A model generated the notes under the pieces. It was not told the origin of the DNA, did no database searches, and saw nothing but the letters and a program-made list of their open reading frames with translations. The position numbers and the translations under genes are program-made. Positions 16,340 through 25,273 of a stretch of 64,000 bases of DNA are shown piece by piece. The stretch is taken from contig AP017968.1 of the NCBI GenBank assembly GCA_002356455.1, positions 2,604,001-2,668,000 of the forward strand, read 5' to 3'. The DNA comes from Fusobacterium varium. GTDB lineage: Bacteria > Fusobacteriota > Fusobacteriia > Fusobacteriales > Fusobacteriaceae. Position 1 is the first letter of the stretch, and each line of letters opens with the position of its first letter.

Positions 16340-17746
16340 TTACCACCCAAATCTTTTTACATTATTATTTTTCTCAGCTACCCCTGTCAGTACATCTGGT
16401 CCATCATCATATTTATTTTTTCCTTCTTTTTGGTAAGTTAATATTGCTTTTGCAAATTCTGGCCATCTATCTACCCAATTCTTTGGAAAATATATGTGAT
16501 CCATTACCCAAGTACTATTTGAAAGTATTCTAGCTTGCTTATTCTTTGACTGATGAAACCAGTTTATCTTAGTTTTATTACTTCTATACTTTTCTCTTAA
16601 AATCCTTTCTACTGACCTTGCAAAGCCTCTACCTCCATTGTTACTCTCTATATCTGCCTCATTAACTCCATAATCATATAGGCTATTAGCCAATAAAGGT
16701 TCTGTTACTTCCATAGGTTCTTTAGTATAAATGACATCTAGTATATATGCTTCTTTCTCATATACTCCATAGTTAATTGAGCATAGATAATCTGATCCTG
16801 TGTCTGCTGTATCTGTATAATTTTTAATAGTTGTAAATAGCAGATTCCCATTTGTATCTTTTGGTAGAGTTTCATAGGTTTTTATACTGCTGTATAATCT
16901 ACCTTTTAAGTCAATAGGCTCTTGCTGATAGTTAGCACTTGCTATCTCTGGCCCCATGGCTCTAATTATACTTTTGTATGCTTTATAATTTAATACTTCA
17001 TCACATAACATAGTTCCATCATCCTGTAGAGCCTTTTTCGTTATATGTTTTACTTTTTTTCCTTCTTCTTTGTAATATTCCAATGCTCTTCCTGCAAGAT
17101 CTCCACTCGACCACCTTGTCATAATGATTATCTGCTTTCTTTTTCCTTCCAGTCTTGATAGCATTGTCTTTGTAAACCAATCCCAATGACTGCTAAGCTT
17201 ATTCTCATTGTAAGCCTCTTCAGCATTTTTAATAAGGTCATCTATTATCAACAAAGAACACCCAAATCCTGTAGCTGTACCAGTCGGAGAGGTAGCAAGA
17301 TAGTTATTTCTTCCATTTTCCAAACTCCAAAGATTCATAGCTCCATCACCACGTTTTATTCTTACATTTGGAAATATGTCAGAAAATACAATTTTATCTT
17401 CATCTGCTTTTATTTCCTGAATATCACCTCTTACATCTTTTGAAAATTCAGTTGAAAGAGTTTCATTATATGAACCTGCTATAATCTTTTCTGTCTGGTC
17501 TTTTCCTAATATCCATTCAACAAATAATCCAGCTGTTCTTGACTTCCCATGTCTAGGCGGAAGATTAATAATAAGTACTTCATCATCTCCCTCATAGAAC
17601 TCCTGCATACTATTACACAAATCTACCAAGTATTTTCTATCTGGTTTATAGAAGTCTGGAGCTTTTAAATGGCAATAAAAAAAGAACTCACGCCTTGCAA
17701 GTTCTAGTTTAGCTTGTTTTATCACATCTTCTCTATTTATCTTCAT
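16340..17746 (-). CDS. terL: Terminase large subunit
   Basis: 468-aa packaging motor and nuclease. The Walker A-like NLPPRHGKSR is at residues 61-70, Walker B LLIIDDLI at about 165-172, and a motif with TRWSSGDL follows. The C-terminal RNase H-like nuclease shows acidic residues in NYTDTADTGSDYL, in AYILDV and in the terminal DDGPDVLTG. It overlaps the small subunit gene by 14 bases. The portal and MuF partners suggest an SPP1-like packaging system, possibly headful. Confidence 0.93.
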   Translation of the reverse strand: MKINREDVIKQAKLELARREFFFYCHLKAPDFYKPDRKYLVDLCNSMQEFYEGDDEVLIINLPPRHGKSRTAGLFVEWILGKDQTEKIIAGSYNETLSTEFSKDVRGDIQEIKADEDKIVFSDIFPNVRIKRGDGAMNLWSLENGRNNYLATSPTGTATGFGCSLLIIDDLIKNAEEAYNENKLSSHWDWFTKTMLSRLEGKRKQIIIMTRWSSGDLAGRALEYYKEEGKKVKHITKKALQDDGTMLCDEVLNYKAYKSIIRAMGPEIASANYQQEPIDLKGRLYSSIKTYETLPKDTNGNLLFTTIKNYTDTADTGSDYLCSINYGVYEKEAYILDVIYTKEPMEVTEPLLANSLYDYGVNEADIESNNGGRGFARSVERILREKYRSNKTKINWFHQSKNKQARILSNSTWVMDHIYFPKNWVDRWPEFAKAILTYQKEGKNKYDDGPDVLTGVAEKNNNVKRFGW

Positions 17747-18239
17747 CTTTTATCATCTTCTTTAGTTCTTCTGTACTAAGTCCAGCAAAAGGATTATTCC
17801 CTTTTATTTCTCCACTATGCTCTACTGATGTTTTATCTCTCCATACTCCTGGTTTTCTATTTTTCAGCCAAAATATTTGTGCTGTAGTATCTGGTGCGAT
17901 TAAAACTTCTTCTTCTACCATAACTATTTCTTCAAATTCTTTTAACTTTTTTCCAGTATCTGAGTATATAACTTGCTTTAATTTAACAGGTTTTAATAAC
18001 TTCTCTTTTCCTCCTAAAGCTTTTTGTAATAGTGCATTTTCAACTTCAGTATCAACTACTTCTTTTCCTCTTTTTAAGGTAGCCGAAAAGGACGGATATT
18101 TATTTTTATACTCTTTTAAAGTTGTATATCCTATTCCTAAATTCCTTGCTATCTGCTCATCAGTGAGCCCATCTCTAGCCCAACTTTCAACAAGTATTAA
18201 TTTATCTTTTACATGTGTTTCCCATTTTGACTTTGCCAT
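17733..18239 (-). CDS. terS: Terminase small subunit
   Basis: 168-aa DNA-recognition subunit of the terminase. The N-terminal helix-turn-helix (residues about 12-55) reads VESWARDGLTDEQIARNLGI, then YTTLKEYKNKYPSF. A central oligomerisation region follows. The C-terminus, GLSTEELKKMIKDEDK, probably contacts the large subunit. It begins a fresh transcript after the terminator at 18262. Confidence 0.88.
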   Translation of the reverse strand: MAKSKWETHVKDKLILVESWARDGLTDEQIARNLGIGYTTLKEYKNKYPSFSATLKRGKEVVDTEVENALLQKALGGKEKLLKPVKLKQVIYSDTGKKLKEFEEIVMVEEEVLIAPDTTAQIFWLKNRKPGVWRDKTSVEHSGEIKGNNPFAGLSTEELKKMIKDEDK

Positions 18240-18261
18240 GAACTCACCTACACCTATTTTT

Positions 18262-18291
18262 AAAAATTGCTACTTTTTTGAAAATAGCAAT
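18262..18291 (-). terminator. Rho-independent terminator ahead of terS
   Basis: On the minus strand ATTGCTA and TAGCAAT pair around a 12-base loop and are followed by a T run. It ends the transcript of the 213-aa membrane protein before the terminase genes. Confidence 0.65.
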
Positions 18292-18318
18292 AAAAAAGAG
18301 AATCAAATTAATGACTCT

Positions 18319-18960
18319 CTATTCTACTATTTTCATATTTTCTATTCTTTTTTTTATTAATTCTGAAACCTCTTCTTTTAAATCTGTCATGCGAGAAATT
18401 TTTTGATTACATTTTTCTTCATTGAAATTCCCTGTCTTTTTGTATTCCTCATACTCATCTTTAATTTCTTGCCCTTCTAAGAATATTTCTTTACATATTG
18501 AATAAATTTTTTTTGAATAAAATGGATAATATTTTTGGAATGTATCAGAAAATTTGTTGCCATCATTAATATATTTATCAAAATAAAATTTATTATTCTT
18601 TTTTCTAAAATAAATCATCCCTCTTGTAGAAAGTAATACTTCCATTAGACTTCCAAACAAATTTGTATAAATTTCAAATTCTAAATCATACTGAAGTTTT
18701 GTCACTAAAATATGTCCTGATAATTTTGCTTTATGTGTTTCTAATTTTTTATCAAGTTCATTTTTATAAGTTTCTATTTTTTTATCTATTTTTTCTTGAT
18801 AATCTTTTGAAAAAGTATTATTCATTACCCAAACAAATACTGTTGTTAAAATTGGTGCCAAAACTCTACTAGTCTCTATTGAAAAATTTAATATAGAAAA
18901 CATTAAAGTCCCTATATACACTGTTACCGTTATAATCTGTTTTATCCAAAATTCCAACAT
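18319..18960 (-). CDS. Membrane-anchored coiled-coil protein, probable phage moron
   Basis: 213-aa protein with two hydrophobic segments at the N-terminus (residues about 5-27 and 33-48). A strongly charged coiled coil (about 52-80, with KKIETYKNELDKKLETHKAK) follows, then a helical cytoplasmic or periplasmic part. It has a strong GAGGAGAGG ribosome site and a TATAAT box upstream. Terminators flank it on both sides (19033-19062 and 18262-18291), so it forms its own transcription unit between late-regulator and terminase genes. That layout is typical of morons expressed in lysogens. No family is recognised; exclusion or defence is only a possibility. Confidence 0.6.
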   Translation of the reverse strand: MLEFWIKQIITVTVYIGTLMFSILNFSIETSRVLAPILTTVFVWVMNNTFSKDYQEKIDKKIETYKNELDKKLETHKAKLSGHILVTKLQYDLEFEIYTNLFGSLMEVLLSTRGMIYFRKKNNKFYFDKYINDGNKFSDTFQKYYPFYSKKIYSICKEIFLEGQEIKDEYEEYKKTGNFNEEKCNQKISRMTDLKEEVSELIKKRIENMKIVE

Positions 18961-19032
18961 TATCCTCTCCTCAATATAATTTTTCTTATATTATATCAAA
19001 GAAAAATCTACTAAACAAATACTTTTAAATAT

Positions 19033-19062
19033 AAAAAGGCCAAAGGATTTTCTCCCTTGACC
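19033..19062 (-). terminator. Rho-independent terminator after the late regulator gene
   Basis: On the minus strand GGTCAAGGG and CCTTTGGCC form a 9-bp stem with two G-U pairs, followed by TTTTTATA. It closes the early/middle operon that ends with the DUF1492-like gene. Confidence 0.7.
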
Positions 19063-19083
19063 CAATCTATATTTTATATAATA

Positions 19084-19515
19084 TCACACATTGATACTCT
19101 CATTCAATGTCATTTTAAAATTTTCTAATATTTTTCCGTGAATTCTATAAGTTTGACTTAGTGAATATCCGATTTTATCCGCTATATTCTCCCATTTTAG
19201 ATTTAAAATATATCTACTTTCCATTAAAATTTTCTCATCTATATTCTCTATTTTTTCTAATTCTGATAATAGTTTTTGCTGGAAGTCATTAAGTTTGTAT
19301 AATTTATTTTTTATTTTATTTTCCAGTTCTATTACTTTGTTCATCCTGTTGACTATACCACTATCATCTTTGACAGGTCCGCCTTGTACCTTTTCAGAAT
19401 TCTGTAAGGCTTGAAGTCCATCAAGATTACTTTTAAGTTCTTCCAGTATTTTTTTATCATGTTCTATTTCTCTCTTTAACTTAAATCCTTGTCTAAGATA
19501 TTCCTTTTTTGTCAT
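19084..19515 (-). CDS. DUF1492-like phage regulator (sigma-70 region 4-like)
   Basis: 143-aa protein with a long N-terminal coiled coil (residues about 10-95). The C-terminal helix-turn-helix has ILMESRYILNLKWENIADKI, then GYSLSQTYRIHGKIL (residues about 95-130), matching the DUF1492/ArpU/RinA-type late-gene activators that resemble sigma region 4. It is the last gene of the early operon and lies shortly before the terminase genes, where such activators normally sit. It may switch on late transcription. Confidence 0.75.
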   Translation of the reverse strand: MTKKEYLRQGFKLKREIEHDKKILEELKSNLDGLQALQNSEKVQGGPVKDDSGIVNRMNKVIELENKIKNKLYKLNDFQQKLLSELEKIENIDEKILMESRYILNLKWENIADKIGYSLSQTYRIHGKILENFKMTLNESINV

Positions 19516-19517
19516 TA

Positions 19518-19823
19518 TTATTTCACCTCTTTAAATACCTTTTTATCTCCAATTACAACTCTGTCATATTCATCTTTGGACACTTCAAATTTTTTCTCTT
19601 TTGTTACAACATAAGAAACTTTTAAAATATATTTTTCTGGTATGTATTCTGTCGTAGGAATCATGTGATGTATTTTCCCAATCCACATTGAACGTATATA
19701 TGTTTTTGTTGTCTTTGGTACATATTCTTTTTTAATTATAACTCCTGTTCTTTCTACATATTCAGGCTCTGAACAAGCTACAAAGGCTAAAATTAGAAAT
19801 ATTATTAAACATATTTTTCTCAT
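19518..19823 (-). CDS. Phage-encoded lipoprotein of unknown function
   Basis: 101-aa protein with a signal peptide and lipobox (LAFVAC, Cys at residue 17). The mature part is beta-rich (RTGVIIKKEYVPKTTKTYIR, then YILKVSYVVTKEKKFEV). It overlaps the upstream gene by 1 base and lies 2 bases before the regulator gene. A surface or periplasmic role in the lysogen or during infection is possible. No family is recognised. Confidence 0.6.
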   Translation of the reverse strand: MRKICLIIFLILAFVACSEPEYVERTGVIIKKEYVPKTTKTYIRSMWIGKIHHMIPTTEYIPEKYILKVSYVVTKEKKFEVSKDEYDRVVIGDKKVFKEVK

Positions 19824-20074
19824 TATTTCACCCCTCTTGCCAAACGTTCCACAGTTATTTTAAATTTTGATTTATATTGTGGTAAATCTATTACATAAGG
19901 TTTTTTAAAACTATCTGTTTTAGATGTATCGTTTAAATATAACAACATGACATTCTCAAACATTTCTTTAGGTATATCATCAGCTCTTTCACTTACTGTT
20001 CCATCTTTATTTATCTTCCCATAAAAAACATCTCCACTCAACATTCTTATAGCTAAAGTCTTTTCATTTTTCAT
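19823..20074 (-). CDS. Small phage protein of unknown function
   Basis: 83-aa protein (MKNEKTLAIRMLSGDVFYGK at the start) in the YopX operon, overlapping the genes on both sides by 1-4 bases. It is probably a small beta-rich protein. No domain is recognised. Confidence 0.55.
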   Translation of the reverse strand: MKNEKTLAIRMLSGDVFYGKINKDGTVSERADDIPKEMFENVMLLYLNDTSKTDSFKKPYVIDLPQYKSKFKITVERLARGVK

Positions 20075-20595
20075 TTTTTCACCTCAATTAAATCAGAGTT
20101 TTCATATATATTACCTAAAATTACCATTCTTTCTGTATCAAAAACTCCATTTTGTATTATAGGTAATAATCTATCAAATGTATCACTCAAGAAGAAAAAT
20201 CCAACTGTTTCTGCTTCATACCTTTTTTTATCTATACCAATTATTTTTTTCTTAAACTTTCCATATTTGCAAAGAAGTTTTCTTTTCCAACCAGTATTTT
20301 CTATTTCTATTTCCAAGATATCTCCTTCATAAATCTCTTTTCCATTTTTATCTTTCAATCCTGTGTACTGTCCAATTGATTTTTTATCTACTGTATGTGA
20401 TACAATGTCTCTTTCCATCCACCAATCAGAAAAGCCATCATAAATAATTAAATATTCTGTATTTTCTTTATACCATTCTTCCATTTCTCTTTCTGAACTA
20501 AACATACAAGGGGTAGTAAGTAACCTTTTTACATAATATCCAAATACCCATATTTTTAATTCTTTATCATATCCCCTAAATTTTATTTCTCTCAT
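20071..20595 (-). CDS. YopX family protein
   Basis: 174-aa phage protein with the YopX signature: the N-terminal MREIKFRGYDKELKIW, the central KKSIGQYTGLKDKNGKEIYE and then GDILEIE. The C-terminus has TERMVILGNIYENSDLI. YopX proteins are common in Firmicutes and Fusobacteria prophages and have no established function. It overlaps the downstream gene by 4 bases. Confidence 0.88.
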   Translation of the reverse strand: MREIKFRGYDKELKIWVFGYYVKRLLTTPCMFSSEREMEEWYKENTEYLIIYDGFSDWWMERDIVSHTVDKKSIGQYTGLKDKNGKEIYEGDILEIEIENTGWKRKLLCKYGKFKKKIIGIDKKRYEAETVGFFFLSDTFDRLLPIIQNGVFDTERMVILGNIYENSDLIEVKK

Positions 20596-20639
20596 TTAAT
20601 TCTCCTTTATATAATTTTTATTTTAGTAAATAGATCTTT

Positions 20640-21551
20640 TCAGTGAACTTCTTTTAAATATTCCTCAAAAGTTTTAAACTTATTAAAGAAATGCTTTCTA
20701 TTAACCCAGCGAGCTAACTTGTTATATATATTTCCTTTTTCTAGTTTTACATTTTTACAATTATAATCTTTATAGCGCATAACATATGGTGTATAACCTG
20801 CATCCCTAAGTTTATATATTCTTTCTAAATCCTGATCTAAAGTAGTATTAAAATTAACTAATACATATACTCCAAGCTGTCTATTTTGAAAATTAAAATA
20901 TTTTCTAAATTCTTTTAATTTTTTATAAGTTTCCATTTCATAATTATCCCAAGCAAAATGAAGCATTTTTAATTTGATCTTATTAAGATATTCAGCTTTT
21001 TCTCTGGTCATTAATCTTATGTCAAGCCCTTGGGAAAACTCAATGTAAGCTTTACTGTCTATCAGCTGTTGAAAAAGATTTTTCCAATCCTTGCAAGCTA
21101 GAATATTTGGATCAAGAAGAATTATTTCTTTTTGATTTTTCCAGAACTCTGATAAATCAGCTACTTTTTTACTAATTCTTCCTTGCTGCTGAGAAACATT
21201 ACAAAATTCACAGGCTCGGGGACAACCTCTAGTTAAAAATCCATAAGCTTTATTTTTAGCAAACGAATATAAAGAATAATCAGGATAAGTGTGTTCTATT
21301 TCATTAGGTAGCTTATTATCTGGTCCATATGCAATACCACCTCTTATAATTTTTTTAGCCTTTATTGGATATACATATTCTAAACTCCAAGAAAAAACTT
21401 TACTAATATAAACAATATCGTATTCTCCACCAAACAATGATTGATACCATTCAACCCTATCTCCTTTATTTTTATGGTAAGCAGATATTTTCATAAGAGC
21501 TAAATTTGGAAATTTTTTACTTTGATCCAAATCAATCAACCCTATTTTCAT
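20640..21551 (-). CDS. Phage radical SAM protein
   Basis: 303-aa enzyme with the radical SAM cluster motif CxxxCxxC at residues 110, 114 and 117 (RGCPRACEFC). It would bind a 4Fe-4S cluster and cleave S-adenosylmethionine. An N-terminal region of about 100 residues resembles a degenerate B12-binding-type Rossmann half (IVYISKVFSWS, then KKIIRGGIAYG). The following barrel strands include EIILLDPNILA and EFSQGLDIRLM. It directly abuts the RuvC-like gene. Related orphans occur in other phages; the substrate is unknown, and nucleic-acid or protein modification are both possible. Confidence 0.85.
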   Translation of the reverse strand: MKIGLIDLDQSKKFPNLALMKISAYHKNKGDRVEWYQSLFGGEYDIVYISKVFSWSLEYVYPIKAKKIIRGGIAYGPDNKLPNEIEHTYPDYSLYSFAKNKAYGFLTRGCPRACEFCNVSQQQGRISKKVADLSEFWKNQKEIILLDPNILACKDWKNLFQQLIDSKAYIEFSQGLDIRLMTREKAEYLNKIKLKMLHFAWDNYEMETYKKLKEFRKYFNFQNRQLGVYVLVNFNTTLDQDLERIYKLRDAGYTPYVMRYKDYNCKNVKLEKGNIYNKLARWVNRKHFFNKFKTFEEYLKEVH

Positions 21552-22310
21552 TTATTTTCCTCCTAAACAAACCTTCAACATCATATATGCATCTGCACTA
21601 TCATCACTGTCAGCTTCAACTCCTGTATATTCAAAAAACTTTTTCATCATAAATTCTTTTTGATCCTGTCTGTGAACAGGCACTCCTTCAATTCTATGCT
21701 TCCAAAGTACAGCAGGAACAAGGAGTAAATCTAAATTTAATTTTTTAATATGATATGTCAGCATACCTCTAACCTCACTCAACTTAGTTAAAACATCAGA
21801 ATTCAATCCCAGATATACATCCTCAAGAATCACAACATCAATCATTCCTTTCTCCAGTATTTCCACTAGCTGCTTAACTATTTCCAATCCTCTTTCTCTA
21901 AAATCATTATGATCTGATTTTATAGTTTTCCATCTGACTATAGTTCCATTTTTACTATATGCTATTCCAGTTGATGTGGTAGAGAGGTCTATTGATAATA
22001 CATTTTTATATCTCAAATTATTAGGTATCACACATGTATTTTTAGCTTTATTCACTAATCTAGTTCTTTCTTTCAACTGTAATTCTGTTTTCAGCCTTTT
22101 TAGTTTTTTTCTCTCAATCAAATCAAAGCAAGTATTATTTCTTATTTGATTAAGAGTTGCCATTTGAAGATTCCCAGTTCCAATAAATTGAATATCAAAA
22201 CAGTAATTAAGTTTTTCTTTAAACAAATATTTTAATACCTTATACTTTTCTCCAATTTTATTAACAAATTCCTGTCCTACATATTCCTCTGGATTAATTT
22301 TTTTGCCCAT
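21552..22310 (-). CDS. RuvC-like Holliday junction resolvase
   Basis: 252-aa protein. Residues 1 to about 100 are an extra N-terminal region. Residues 104-252 have the RuvC/RNase H fold with the expected acidic residues: Asp108 in LSIDLSTTSTGIAY, Glu163 in VVILEDVYLG, and the C-terminal pair in DDSADAY (residues 237 and 240). Such phage enzymes cut branched DNA made by replication and recombination before packaging. The N-terminal extension (QEFVNKIGEKYKVLKYLF) may be a separate DNA-binding module. It overlaps the upstream small gene by 17 bases. Confidence 0.85.
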   Translation of the reverse strand: MGKKINPEEYVGQEFVNKIGEKYKVLKYLFKEKLNYCFDIQFIGTGNLQMATLNQIRNNTCFDLIERKKLKRLKTELQLKERTRLVNKAKNTCVIPNNLRYKNVLSIDLSTTSTGIAYSKNGTIVRWKTIKSDHNDFRERGLEIVKQLVEILEKGMIDVVILEDVYLGLNSDVLTKLSEVRGMLTYHIKKLNLDLLLVPAVLWKHRIEGVPVHRQDQKEFMMKKFFEYTGVEADSDDSADAYMMLKVCLGGK

Positions 22311-22500
22311 TCTCCACCTCCATTCTCTTTAAATTTCTATACATCTGCCTAAATTGCTCTTGTATTTCAAAATTCATTCTATCAAAATACCATCTATTTA
22401 ATTTCACATAAGCTGCCAAATCTTTAGAATTCATAATTGATAATCCAGTATAATAAAATTCTATAAAAGAAGCTCCTCTATCTAATTTTAGATTTTCCAT
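22294..22500 (-). CDS. Small phage protein of unknown function
   Basis: 68-aa helical protein (MENLKLDRGASFIEFYYTGL at the start). The ATG at 22500 is chosen because it follows GAGGTGGCT at proper spacing; a GTG two codons earlier is too close. It is the first gene after the repeat-rich non-coding region and overlaps the resolvase gene. No domain is seen. Confidence 0.6.
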   Translation of the reverse strand: MENLKLDRGASFIEFYYTGLSIMNSKDLAAYVKLNRWYFDRMNFEIQEQFRQMYRNLKRMEVENGQKN

Positions 22501-22522
22501 AGCCACCTCTTATTTAATTATT

Positions 22523-22937
22523 GTAGTCACTTTGTAGTCAAATTATTAAAAAATACTATTTCTTATAAATCCTTATATTATAAGGCTTTAAATATTTTAT
22601 GTAGTCAAGTGTAGTCATTTTGTAGTCATTTACATATTCGTTACAAAAATAGGATTAAAGATATTTTTAACTATATTTTTTAACTTTGTAGTCAAAAAAA
22701 TATTTTATCTCTTAGTGAAATTTTTTTTTGGAATATATTTTTATTTTTTATACTCAAATATTTTTTTATATGCATATACAACTTTTTTTTGACTACTTGA
22801 CTACATTAATTTAAAAATAAGTTTTTAAGTTTATTTTAACAATTATAATTTGACTACATTTATGACTACATATTTTAAAAAAATATCTATATTTCTAATT
22901 TTTAATTCAAAAAAAGTGTCTACAAAATATTGACTAC
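22523..22937. repeat. Inverted array of 11 GTAGTCA heptamers, probable phage origin or operator region
   Basis: A 440-bp non-coding stretch between the primase-helicase gene and a small gene contains GTAGTCA six times on the plus strand (starting 22523, 22534, 22601, 22611, 22622, 22688). Its complement TGACTAC occurs five times (22790, 22798, 22851, 22863, 22931). All copies left of centre point one way and all copies right of centre the other, around a very AT-rich core with T and A runs. Iterons beside a replication initiator are typical of origins. A repressor operator array is the alternative. Confidence 0.7.
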
Positions 22938-22943
22938 TTAAAT

Positions 22944-25256
22944 TTATAAATTAAAAATATCATTTTTTAATAATTCATCTGCTTTTATTGGAATAGTATC
23001 ATTTGTAAAATCATCCTTAGGAAATCTTATATTTACCCTTGTATTAATAATAAGTTTATTTTCTATTAACTGTTTTTTCAAAGTTCGCATATCTAACAAT
23101 TCTAAGGTACTGTTAGTTCTAAAATGTTCTTCAGTTATAGCTTTATATAAGATATTAAATCTTACATAATGCCTATTTTCTCTTATCTGATAAAAAGTTT
23201 TAGTTTCTTTCCCTGATTCTGCAACTAATTCCAGCAATTCTAAGAAATTACTTACTACATCATATTCATGTGAAAGCTTTTGATTTAAAAATTTTATAAA
23301 TTCCACTGATACTTTCTCATCTATCTTTATAACTTCGTTCAAAGCTTTAAAACCTACAAGAATACATTTTCCATTATATAGCTGTCTCTCATCTTTAACT
23401 TCATGTAAGAATTCTTTTATTTTAGACAATGAAATATCTAAAATTCCTGTATTTATCCTTTTTTGAAGTGCTGTCTTTCCTAATTTTTCTAAAAGCCTTG
23501 TATTCTTTAACTTAAAAAATATCTCATCACTACTCTTATTATCTTTGGTCAAGTCTGTACTTATCATTCTATTTTTTATAGATACATCGCTTAGCTCTGT
23601 CTCTCCTGAAATAATCAAAGGGGTACACAGTTTAAACTCTGTTAACTTCGCTGTTAAATTTCCTTGATTCAAAGTCTTGTTATCGTAGACAGCTCTGATA
23701 GTAGAATAAAGCTCAATAGCTTTTTCTTTTAAATCTTTTCCAGTAATCTTAACTTCATCTATTACCCAAGGAGTTATATTAGAGCAACTTGATAAACTCC
23801 TTATTTGATGATTAGTTAAGGTAGTAAAACTCTTTATATTTTCCTTATTTCCAAAGAGCAGCCTTGATATAAATTCCACATATTCTGTTTTTCCAATACT
23901 TGTAGTTCCTGATACTTCTAAAATAGGATAACTTTCATGTATATGAAATCTTCCCAAAGCCCAACATATACCTAATAAGCTTTGATTTGGATCACTTCTC
24001 AGATAAATAAGATTCTTATTCAGCCACTCTTTTTCTTTAGCTGTTAATGGTTCAATTTCATCTAATTTCTGTATCTTTAAATCTTCCTTGCTACATATTA
24101 CCTTAGAACTTTCATCATAATATATTCCATCTATAATTCCATAATGTGGTATCTCAAGTAAAAACTGCTCTCCATTTTCTTCAATTATCCAGCTCCAAAA
24201 TTTAGGAATTGATTGTGTACTCCCTAAGTAATAACCCAAATGTTCAAGGATGCCAATCTTAGTTAATAACTCTGTTTTCTTTGCTTTAAATTCTCTTTCT
24301 CTTCCTGTACTGGTAACTATTCCTACTATATAATTATCTGAATATCCTGTTATTTTTACTGTAAAATCTGTTATCTTTACATAGTTATCTTTCTGCCATG
24401 TATAATATCCATCTGCTTCTTGATAAAAAGGAGTAAACCCAACCCCTACTCTATCTGCTGCTTGAATAACCTTAATTATTCCATCTGTTCCTTCAGCCAT
24501 GAGAATTTCATTAAAATCTTTATATTTTCCCATTTCAACTGTATAGAGCTTACTTTTTATAGAACTTAGTTTATCTATAATCTGATTTTTACATTCTATT
24601 CCAGGAGAATCATTATCAACTGCTAAAATAATCTTTGAAAAGCTTTCTATCCATTTCTTTTGATTATCTATGCACTTTAAATTTTTACAGCCAAATGGAA
24701 TAGAAACCACATTATCATATCCAGCTTCAACAGCACTTAAAAGGTCTATTTCTCCTTCAACTATAATAAGATAACTTTTATTTTCTACATTCTGCCAATT
24801 AACAAAATAATCAGAACTGCTTCCTGTTTCACAGCTTAATTTTTTGTCTATGGTCCTGTATTTTATAGCTACAACCTTTTCTCCATCAGTTATTGGAATC
24901 ATCATTGTATTATTTTTCCCAAGCCTGCAAAATCTATTTAAACCTTTCTCAGATATATTTCTTCCTTTTAGATAAGAGAGCCAATCACCACCTAAGTGAT
25001 GATCAGCTCTTTTCTTAAATAATTCACTAAAATCTATATCTTTTTTTCTTGGTTTCTTTTCTTTTATCTCTGGCAGCTTAAACTCAAAGTCATCAAGATC
25101 TTTTATGTTTCCACCTTTTCCAGTAGTATGACAGATATAATTTCCAGTCTTGATATTTACAGAAAAGCAAGGATTTTCTTTTTTCTCTTTATTACAAATT
25201 GGACAAAAATCAAACCTTAATTCATCTCCATATTGTTTATAACTATAGTTTTTCAT
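22944..25256 (-). CDS. Phage primase-helicase (zinc finger, TOPRIM, DUF927-type ATPase)
   Basis: 770-aa replication protein. The N-terminal CHC2-like zinc finger (Cys18, Cys21, Cys42, with CHTTGKGGN) is followed by a TOPRIM domain with IIVEGE at about 164-169 and LAVDND at 211-216, together making an RNA primase. The C-terminal half carries a Walker A motif GTTSIGKT at 450-457 and a DUF927-like helicase ATPase. It begins the early replication operon and faces the GTAGTCA array with its 3' end. Confidence 0.9.
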   Translation of the reverse strand: MKNYSYKQYGDELRFDFCPICNKEKKENPCFSVNIKTGNYICHTTGKGGNIKDLDDFEFKLPEIKEKKPRKKDIDFSELFKKRADHHLGGDWLSYLKGRNISEKGLNRFCRLGKNNTMMIPITDGEKVVAIKYRTIDKKLSCETGSSSDYFVNWQNVENKSYLIIVEGEIDLLSAVEAGYDNVVSIPFGCKNLKCIDNQKKWIESFSKIILAVDNDSPGIECKNQIIDKLSSIKSKLYTVEMGKYKDFNEILMAEGTDGIIKVIQAADRVGVGFTPFYQEADGYYTWQKDNYVKITDFTVKITGYSDNYIVGIVTSTGREREFKAKKTELLTKIGILEHLGYYLGSTQSIPKFWSWIIEENGEQFLLEIPHYGIIDGIYYDESSKVICSKEDLKIQKLDEIEPLTAKEKEWLNKNLIYLRSDPNQSLLGICWALGRFHIHESYPILEVSGTTSIGKTEYVEFISRLLFGNKENIKSFTTLTNHQIRSLSSCSNITPWVIDEVKITGKDLKEKAIELYSTIRAVYDNKTLNQGNLTAKLTEFKLCTPLIISGETELSDVSIKNRMISTDLTKDNKSSDEIFFKLKNTRLLEKLGKTALQKRINTGILDISLSKIKEFLHEVKDERQLYNGKCILVGFKALNEVIKIDEKVSVEFIKFLNQKLSHEYDVVSNFLELLELVAESGKETKTFYQIRENRHYVRFNILYKAITEEHFRTNSTLELLDMRTLKKQLIENKLIINTRVNIRFPKDDFTNDTIPIKADELLKNDIFNL

Positions 25257-25273
25257 TGTCCACCTTCCTTACT

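Noticed and set aside
22507-22943. The GTAGTCA repeats considered as a CRISPR array
   Set aside because: Repeats are 7 bases, irregularly spaced and change orientation at the centre; there are no spacers of constant length and no cas genes.
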